From Odontocerum albicorne (taxonomy: Eukaryota > Arthropoda > Insecta > Trichoptera > Odontoceridae), in NCBI GenBank assembly GCA_949825065.1, contig OX463842.1, forward strand, positions 35,583,323-35,647,322: 64,000 bases of DNA, written 5' to 3'. Below, one piece after another: positions 57,248 through 64,000 of the stretch. Position 1 is the stretch's first letter. Every line of letters begins with the position of its first letter. The notes beneath the pieces are model-generated. The model had not been told where the DNA came from and made no database searches. It saw nothing but the letters and a program-made list of their open reading frames with translations. The position numbers and the translations under genes are program-made.

Positions 57248-58128
57248 CCTTGATCAAAAAGTTTTAGGACTTTATTCATAAAATCGAAAACACAAGTTTA
57301 TTCATCAAAATCGATATGGCCCCTTTCAAAGTACTCCCCATCGAGTGCAACGCATTTACGCCAGCGCTTGATCCAATCCTCGAAACACCGCTGGTACTCA
57401 ATTTTCGGTATGTCCATCAGAGCCGTCTTCGATTTTTTCATGACATCCTCTCGGGTGCTGTAACGCGTTCCGCGAAGCGGTTTTTTAAGTCGGTTGAACA
57501 GAAAAAGTCGCAGGGAGCCAGATCAGGTGAATTCGAAAGCTGCAGGATAGTATTCGTGTTGTTTTTGGTCAAAAACTCATGGAAATCCTGTCTTTCGCGA
57601 TTTCAGCGCGGTCCTTTTTTTGCATGAAATTGAGGTCTTTCGGCACCAGTTTTGCAGCGACACGCTTGAGGCCCAAATCACTAACCAAAATGTCTTGAGC
57701 GGATTCATAAGCGATGTTAAAGTCCTCTACCAGCTCTCTGATGGTCAATTAACGGTTTTCGGCCAACATTTCTTTGATTTTATCAATGTTTTCACGACTC
57801 ACGACCACTTCTGAAGCGTTCGTGCCACCGAAAAACACTTCTCCAACATTTCCAAGGTCTGCGGACCATTAAATCCGTTTTTCACACAAAATTTAATGCA
57901 AACTCGTTCATGCACAGTTGATGCCATTTTCAAACTTGTAAAAAATAAAACACGCACAAAGGTAGATGTACTCAGTACAGCGTAACTTTTACAAGTGTCA
58001 AGCTATGACGCTGAAATTTGGAGGAAAGTGTCAATGATAGATGTGGTAACCTAACAAAAAAAAAAGAATTCCAATCGTGTGACTGACAGCGTCACACGGT
58101 GGCTGGTCCTAAAACTTTTTGATCAAGG
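57248..58128 (-). mobile_element. Internally deleted mariner element
   Basis: An 881 bp element with inverted repeats CCTTGATCAAAAAGTTTTAG at both ends (the right one as complement) and TA target duplications (57246-57247 and 58129-58130). It carries N- and C-terminal thirds of a mariner transposase on the minus strand but has lost the middle. It lies in the proposed intron between exons A and B, in the same orientation as the gene. Confidence 0.92.
57312..57927 (-). pseudogene. Mariner transposase with catalytic core deleted
   Basis: Begins MASTVHERVCIKFCVKNGFN, GPQTLEMLEKCF, then WHERFRSGRES with frameshifts. It continues LTIRELVEDFNIAYESAQDI, LVSDLGLKRVAAKLVP, covering both helix-turn-helix halves. 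After RAEIAKD the sequence jumps to NSPDLAPCDFFC, the third catalytic Asp region, and to the C-terminus (CVALDGEYFERGHIDF). The segment with the first two catalytic Asp residues (about 110 codons) is missing and several frameshifts exist, so the protein is inactive. Confidence 0.88.
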
Positions 58129-58134
58129 TAGATA

Positions 58135-58310
58135 GTATATATGTATACACCAGCAAACCATTTCTCTGTTGGAGTAGTGAGCGAGGACTGATCGCCAAAA
58201 CTTCCTATCACGCCATACTCATTTGCCTTCTTCATATCCACATATTTTCTCATACAGTTCATTTACTTCTCTTGCTGTTAATCCTTCTTTCTTTTAAAAT
58301 GTATTTTATA
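58135..58310 (-). repeat. LINE 3' end (family of 56150), decayed
   Basis: Aligns with the 56150 family: the tail region as complement of gtatatatgtatacaccagc, then ttggagtagtgagcgaggac, tgatcgccaaaacttcctat. It directly abuts the right end of the mariner. Confidence 0.55.
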
Positions 58311-59385
58311 CCTTAGAGAAATTAATAATTTTACAAGTGTTTGAAAAAAGATCAAAAGCAAGTTTTTTTAATGAAATATTATCATCCGGTAAGTAATTTA
58401 TTTCATTTTAAATAAAATTAATATACTCGTATATTAAAACTAAATGCACACTTTATATTTATAGCTCTGTTTAGAATCCACGTTATTGACATATTAAATG
58501 GTATACATATCATTTTAGGTTAAGTAAATTATCAAGCGGTATCAAAAACTATCTGAGTATAAAATAAATTAACTATCTCTTTTATAACAAAATATCACCT
58601 CAAGATCACTAAAGTCGAATATGTTACTATCACATATTGAAAGATCTAAATAGGCTTATTTTTAGTTCGTCTTTCCTTAGTATGTTTTCTGCACTTATCT
58701 AACGAAATACATGTTTTCTCAACATGAATAGATGCGGAAAGCTACCAAATCTAATAGCCGGAGCTGCCACCTTCCTATCCTTATAATCGACTTATTGTGT
58801 TTATTGTTATATTTTTAACATTACAACAGAGTGTCTACTTTCTAAACGGTTATATATAAATTGTATTAGTTTTATTTATTTTCTTTATAAAAAGCAGTTT
58901 TATAGTCTTATTTTAAATGTTAATATTTGAAAAAGAAATCGACTTTTATTACTTACAAAAGAAAGCATATTACAAAACTTGACGTCACGTTCGATCAAAT
59001 TCAAAAGTCACGTTCTTATTAAAATATCATTGAAAAAGTCAATAGTAATAAATCAAAATGAATATAAAAATAAAGGTCAATGAATATGAAAGTAAAGTAA
59101 GTGGAAAAATCGAAGAGAAATTTAGTTGTACGAAGGTGGTTTTCCCCGCACGCGTGGCGGATTGCTTTATGGATGGTAATATTTCCCGGTAGAAATGGAA
59201 CATCATTATTTACTCCAACTTTACTATATTGAATAAGCACGACAGACAGACAGAGGCACAAGCATACTCTTATGTGTATCGAAAAATTTGTTTCTATCGG
59301 GTGAGCCAAAAAAATTACTTTAAAAAAATATTTTTTCCTCATTTGGGAAAAACAAACTGTACCTTAGTTTTCGAAAACAATATTT
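58311..59385. other. No recognisable feature
   Basis: AT-rich. The 107-codon minus-strand stretch at 59019-59342 is mostly Phe/Ile/Leu and low in complexity, probably chance. Confidence 0.45.
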
Positions 59386-59390
59386 GAAAA

Positions 59391-59752
59391 ATGAGAATTG
59401 TGTGCAAGTTAATGAAAAGGAGTATTTTGAAATAAATAATGCTAATTTTGTCAATTCTTAAATATAGATTAGGATGTAGCATATCTGCTTGAGCTAGGAA
59501 GACTGTTACAAATGAGAAATGTGTGCAAGTTAATGAAAAGGAGTATTTTGAAATAAATTATGCTACTTAAGTCAATTCTTAAATATAGATTAGGATGTAG
59601 CATATCTGGTTGAGCTAAGGAAGACTGTTACAAATGAGAATTGTGTGCAAGTTAATGAAAAGGAGTATTTTGAAATAAATAATTCTACTTAAGTCAATTC
59701 TTAAATATAGATTAGGATGTAGCATATCTGATTGAGCTAGGAAGACTGTTAT
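59391..59752. repeat. 121 bp tandem triplication
   Basis: Three head-to-tail units starting atgag at 59391, 59512 and 59634. Each contains gtgcaagttaatgaaaagga, gtattttgaaataaat and attaggatgtagcatatctg. Units differ at only a few positions, so the event is recent. Confidence 0.97.
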
Positions 59753-59754
59753 AA

Positions 59755-60148
59755 AATTGAACCAGAAAATATGACGAAATGCTTTGGTATATAAAAGATT
59801 CTGATGTCACTAGATTTGACGGAAAGTCCATGCTCAGAAAGAATATTTGATTTTTCGTTCACATATTGAATACGGTTTGCGTTGCTCAATACTCCAAAGA
59901 GGGTTGACATAACGTGGATTTTTAAGGCATTGTAGACTGGCATGATATTAAGATGTGTGCTCATATTTTTTAAGATTAAAAATGAACCGAATGCAAACAT
60001 TTTGGAACCTCTCCAGTTTATCCACAACTCCTTATGAGTTAACTGAGTTAACAAACATCCCCATAGGCAATAATGGGCAAGATGTGTTATACAAAATTCA
60101 TGAAAAATTTTAAACACTGGTGTTCATTTCGGTCATCGTTTAAAAAAA
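59755..60148. other. No recognisable gene
   Basis: The 122-codon minus-strand open stretch at 59749-60117 starts at the last triplication unit and carries no known motif. It is too uncertain to call. Confidence 0.4.
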
Positions 60149-60485
60149 TATCGATGGCCGTGGTCTAGTATTCACGTTTAGGATACGTTAGAAACAGTTT
60201 CATTTCTTGACGTATTCACTTTCGCACTGGTTTAACCGTTGTTCATCTGTGATTATGTTTTTAGTAACTAACATGATGTATATCGTTAATTCTTATATCG
60301 TTAATATGTTACATAAAATAACGCTTAATAATATTCTGTCCATTAAACATCTGCAGCAGATTAAACCTACCGATCGTTCTGGATTACCTTCTTGCCATCT
60401 GAAGTTTGGGTTGAATCTGTCAAAAATGTATACTTGCTGAAGTGCAACAGCTTGCACATGATAAATCAATACACGAGAAGGCATT
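60149..60485 (+). mobile_element. tRNA-derived SINE, family S1
   Basis: Head: cgatggccgtggtctagtat (A-box region). Body: catctgcagcagattaaacc, tacc, cttcttgccatctgaagttt and gggttgaatctgtcaaaaat. End: cttgctgaagtgcaacagct, tgcacatgataaatca. This copy best defines the S1 3' half. Confidence 0.75.
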
Positions 60486-60489
60486 TTCC

Positions 60490-62295
60490 ATCAACGGAAC
60501 GACTGATAATCTTTCTCGATTACGAGAGATAATAATGATTAAAATAAATTATTGTACCAATTGAAAAACGCAGTTGATAAAAATTGAATTAAAACAAACG
60601 CAAGGATAAAACGTTTCCAGCTTTAATTTGGTGAGTTAATTGTGATTTTATAGCTATACGTGTTTTAAACTATTTTGTTCATATCATTGTTAGGTAAACT
60701 CTTGTACCTATAGAGAAACTATAATAATTGCTCTTAAATACACAGCAGATACATTACAAAATTTCGTTATTTCCATTCTGTTTTAACATTCTCAAAGAAT
60801 AGAAAAAATATATGGTATAGGAGTACTCAAAATAAGTCGTTTTGTGTGTTTAATTCGACAAACGAAGAATGAGTCAAACAGAGATATCAACTGTTTTATG
60901 TTACGTTATATATGTAAATATGTATATATTTTTCTGGTTTTCCTTGATTATATAAAAAAACAGCTTTTAATTTAAACTAAATGTGAAGTAAAACTCCAAA
61001 ACCAAATCTTCACGTTTATGGATATAAATCATTAACATTGATAAAAGTCTGTTTAATTACATACATGTCGTCATTAACTAGTGTATGTTGTTTTGAACGT
61101 TATAAAAAAGTATTATAAAATATTATACAATCAGTTTCTTTTTATTTTATTTCTGAAATACTAATAACGTGTTTTTTTGTTTCAAATTAAATTAAGATGC
61201 AATAGTTGTTTCATCTTTCTTTGAATATTTTAACCGAGTAACCATAGCTTTACTTTTTTTATAAATGGATAATTAATGAGAATTTACCGGATTTCATCTA
61301 ATGTATCAATATAAACTTGTTAAAGAATGCTCGAAAATAAATTGTTTTAGGTTTGCATGAATATTTATATCTTCCTGTAGAATCTGCAAACACCGTTTTC
61401 AATAATAATAATGAACAAAATTATGAGTATCATAATGCTTCATTTAATATTTATTTTTCAGATATAATAATTCTAGCCACCCAATAAGTTTCGTCTCAAA
61501 CAGTTGTAGAGGAAAGTTTCAAATCGAATATGCAAACAAAATGTTGCAAACACACGGAAGCTGCCGTATAAGTTTAGCGCCCATACATCCTACCATGGAG
61601 GAGTCTCTTCTCCCTTGACAGAAATATATGGGAAATACACAAACTTGCTCAAATCAGTCACATGCTACATTTGCATATAAGGTAATACCTGACAAGGCAG
61701 ACATTTTTATTTTTTCTCCTTGTTCGGTATCTGTTTCGTTGAATATATTTCATAAAACTGGAAAACTTCTGCTCCTTTGATGAAACCAAAAGAAGTGCTA
61801 TTAGATCTGGATTCATATTTCGTATTTTTATGGTGAATTCCTTTTTGACAAAAATAAAGTGGAAGTACGTATTAACAACCACAACGTATACTTCCTATTT
61901 TTAACCTTGACTTCACATCCATTTTCCAGTTTCAAAAATATTTCACAAGTCATACATATACAAGCATTATAAAGGGGATATTTAAGTCTTTGTTAAACAA
62001 ATATGTCTTATTTTCCTGTACCTCAAGCTTAGACAGTCGATGTTTTTCCATTGCAGATGTAGAGATAAAATAATAAACCAATACAGCAAGAGCTCCCAAT
62101 CAATCTTCCTTCTGATTTAGTTGGAACATTTAACACAAATTATAAAGAACTTGATTTTTTTTTCTCTAACTGTTTACTACTTCTTATTGAAAAATCGTTG
62201 GTCATGTATTCAAATTGCTAAAGAAAATGTTGTAAGAGATACCAGAGATTGAAGGATGACAGTTCGTATGTAGTATTTTTTATAGTATATGTATA
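60490..62295. other. Nothing recognised
   Basis: AT-rich, with no repeat or exon that I can support. Intronic if exons A and B are one gene. Confidence 0.45.
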
Positions 62296-62297
62296 TT

Positions 62298-62645
62298 AAG
62301 AAGCGACTGAAAAAACTCTTAATTTCTAGTCAGTAAAATAACGTGTTTCATTCCTGATTTTTCTTTTCCTTTCCTCTCCACCATCCTTTCCTTTCCTTTT
62401 GATTGATGATATCTCACTTTATATGAAAAATAATGTTCGGGTAATTGTCCGTCTTTGTGGGGTTCGTGGGCGTGTTCTCGCGTATATGTTTATAGATTTC
62501 GTGGGGATGGATAGTCATTTGAATGATTTATGCGACCACGTAACTTGCTTTATTTACTTTTGTCTGGTTGGTTGGAAGAGATTGCCACCTGACAATAAGC
62601 TCGCCAGATTGTATCGCAATAAAAGTGTTAAATAAATAAAATAAA
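62298..62645 (+). mobile_element. Jockey/CR1-like LINE 3' end
   Basis: A 5'-truncated plus-strand member of the 4930 family. It begins in the last codons of ORF2 (KKRLKKLL-SSQ-like), then the 3' UTR with ttggttggaagagattgcca, cctgacaataagctcgccag, and an AATAAAATAAA end. The 3' UTR is very close to that at 4930-5240. Confidence 0.8.
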
Positions 62646-62913
62646 TATATTATGTGACAAATGTAGTTTTCTTAAATTATGTGTAAACAAAAAGAACGCT
62701 TTTGAATATCAATTTTCGAAAATTAATCTTGAATAAGCTGCTATTGAAATTTTCAATTTTAATAGCAGATGTAGTTTCTTCAAGCATATGTCACTTATTT
62801 GATATTAAAAAGTTAAGTAAATCAGCAAGTTTGAATTGAAACATTTATTACAATATAAATACGCAAATCAATCAAAACCATATATTGATTATTATTATTT
62901 AGGTAAATCTCAC

Positions 62914-63141
62914 CATGTGTTATACAGAGCCCCGTGAGTCTCGGATCTTGGTCCAGCACGTAAGTCTCAGGGGGTCTTGGCGGACCCTGAAGACTGGTCT
63001 GGATACCCTCCAAGCCACTTGAGGCACTGCTTGAGGGAGTAAGGGCTCTGCTCCGCCTTCCCCCGCCCGGCCAACCTGATCTGCTGAGACTTGAGTTCGA
63101 GGGCAGTTTTTTAGGATTGCTTGTGGCATAGATAATTTCAC
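62914..63141 (-). CDS. Exon A of an unidentified proline/serine-rich protein gene
   Basis: Internal exon of a spliced host gene, 228 bp, phase 1 at both ends. The acceptor is a clear ttgtttcag (63142-63150) behind a T-rich tract and the donor CATG|GTGAGA (GT at 62913-62912). Only one frame stays open. It encodes 76 residues starting EIIYATSNPKKLPSNSSLSR, continuing SGWPGGGRRSRALTPSSSAS, SGLEGIQTSLQGPPRPP and ending YVLDQDPRLTGLCITH. Gly/Ser/Pro-rich low-complexity sequence with basic patches suggests a disordered cytoplasmic region. It is GC-rich in AT-rich flanks. It splices in frame to exon B across a 6.9 kb intron. Earlier exons would lie to the right of this window. Identity unknown. Confidence 0.55.
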
Positions 63142-64000
63142 CTGAAACAAAAATTGATAAAGTTTGTTTTATCACTTATTTTGTATGGATCGGATCACAG
63201 ATCTAGTCTCAGATGTCTCACTCAAGTCCCTACGTTGTCAATCAAGCTGTAAACCTTTTTAAATTCCAGTATCTCTTAGTAAATGTACAATGTACTACGA
63301 TACCACATTTCAACCGATTCATTGTGCACCCTGCCTTCTTATCCAAGAAGAACTCAGAAAGCTGTAGGGACATTAACCGGTTGCTTATTTCTCAGGTATC
63401 CCAAGACGCATTTACTCCAGTTATTTAAAAAATGTAGTTGCCTAACATAGAAGGTCGATTATTACTGGTAACGACCAAATCAAGGTTTCGATTTATAATA
63501 ACCAGCATTCCACAACAGAGATTTTTAAGATACTAAAAATGTAGAACAATTTACTAGCGTTTGCATTCGATATAAAAATGCGAAATTACTTTCCAGACAA
63601 CTGTCAGAACGGTATTTGATAAATTACATAGTTCACGTCCCCAAGACTAAATTCCCACTATTTGCATGCTCCTGAAATTGGCTTCTCGAAACAAAATAAT
63701 TTAGTATATTTCTAATACTGTCGCTAGGATTAAACCAATAAAAGATAAGGTTATTTTAAGTGCTCACCGCCTTGCAGTACAAGATTATATCCTGGATTCT
63801 AAAGAATCCCATGGTTATTGTTTGTTTAGAAAATGGGGACTATAATAAAATTCAATTCTGTTTTCGAAAGATGGAAATTGTAAGGCCGGCGGTAAATGAC
63901 TGAAAAGAACAAAAGCAGGGTCATAAAAAAAGAAATCCATTGTTCAAGGAAGCACTAAATTCTGTCTAGACGATATATCCTTTTGAGTAATTCTAAGAGA
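63142..64000. other. Upstream intron of exon A; nothing recognised
   Basis: The 71-codon plus-strand stretch at 63213-63428 has no motif. No repeat family could be assigned. Confidence 0.4.

Noticed and set aside
59749..60117. 122-codon minus-strand open frame as a gene
   Set aside because: Ends in the 121 bp triplication, shows no motif and no splice signals.
1..64000. Prokaryotic-type systems (operons, defence islands, toxin-antitoxin, secretion)
   Set aside because: No Shine-Dalgarno sites, no compact gene order; all recognised proteins are eukaryotic transposon proteins or spliced exons.

Overview
This is a 64 kb piece of an animal nuclear genome, most probably an insect or other arthropod. 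It is AT-rich and shows no operons, ribosome binding sites or densely packed genes. What can be recognised is mainly a layered deposit of insect-type transposable elements (mariner, Tc1, hAT, RTE-like and Jockey/CR1-like LINEs, Penelope-like foldback elements, tRNA-derived SINEs) in otherwise anonymous sequence. The species cannot be named from the sequence. There is a 200-base assembly gap at 508-707 and a 29-base poly-C run at 1221-1249.

Host gene. The best-supported host coding sequence is a pair of GC-rich, proline/serine-rich exons on the minus strand: exon A at 62914-63141 and exon B at 55872-56009. Each has a plausible acceptor and donor, each is a multiple of three, and both are phase 1 at both ends, so they splice in frame across a 6.9 kb intron. 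The joined region carries a PxxPPR SH3-ligand-like motif. It faintly recalls the cytoplasmic tails of neuronal adhesion proteins such as teneurins, but this is only a hypothesis. If it is right, most of the window left of 55.8 kb may be intronic or 3' flank of that gene. A second, much weaker candidate is a plus-strand terminal exon at 37560-37978.

Layout. 0-4 kb: half of a mariner-derived foldback element, the gap, a deleted Tc1/mariner-superfamily element, a Penelope-like foldback with 12 bp target duplications, and a LINE remnant. 5-9 kb: a LINE 3' end, a decayed ~45 bp tandem array split by a 753 bp inverted-repeat transposon, a SINE and a LINE remnant. 9.6-11.2 kb: the best-preserved element, a 5'-truncated RTE-like LINE with intact reverse transcriptase motifs, a (TGA)n tail and a 13-14 bp target duplication. 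15-24 kb: LINE tails, a mariner, a perfect 25 bp hairpin, a Tc1-type foldback, SINEs, a complete mariner-derived foldback, a second Penelope-like foldback and a 41 bp tandem array. 25-38 kb: SINE-like tandem units, LINE tails, a 516 bp hAT element, a Tc1 element and a 43 bp minisatellite. 38-55 kb: sparse, with SINEs, LINE and mariner fragments and a long hairpin. 55-64 kb: the two exons, an internally deleted mariner, a 121 bp triplication, a SINE and LINE 3' ends.

Nested insertions (Penelope-like in LINE, SINE next to a mariner relic, transposon in tandem array) give a relative history of the locus. No intact autonomous transposon, rRNA, bona fide tRNA gene or CRISPR array was seen.
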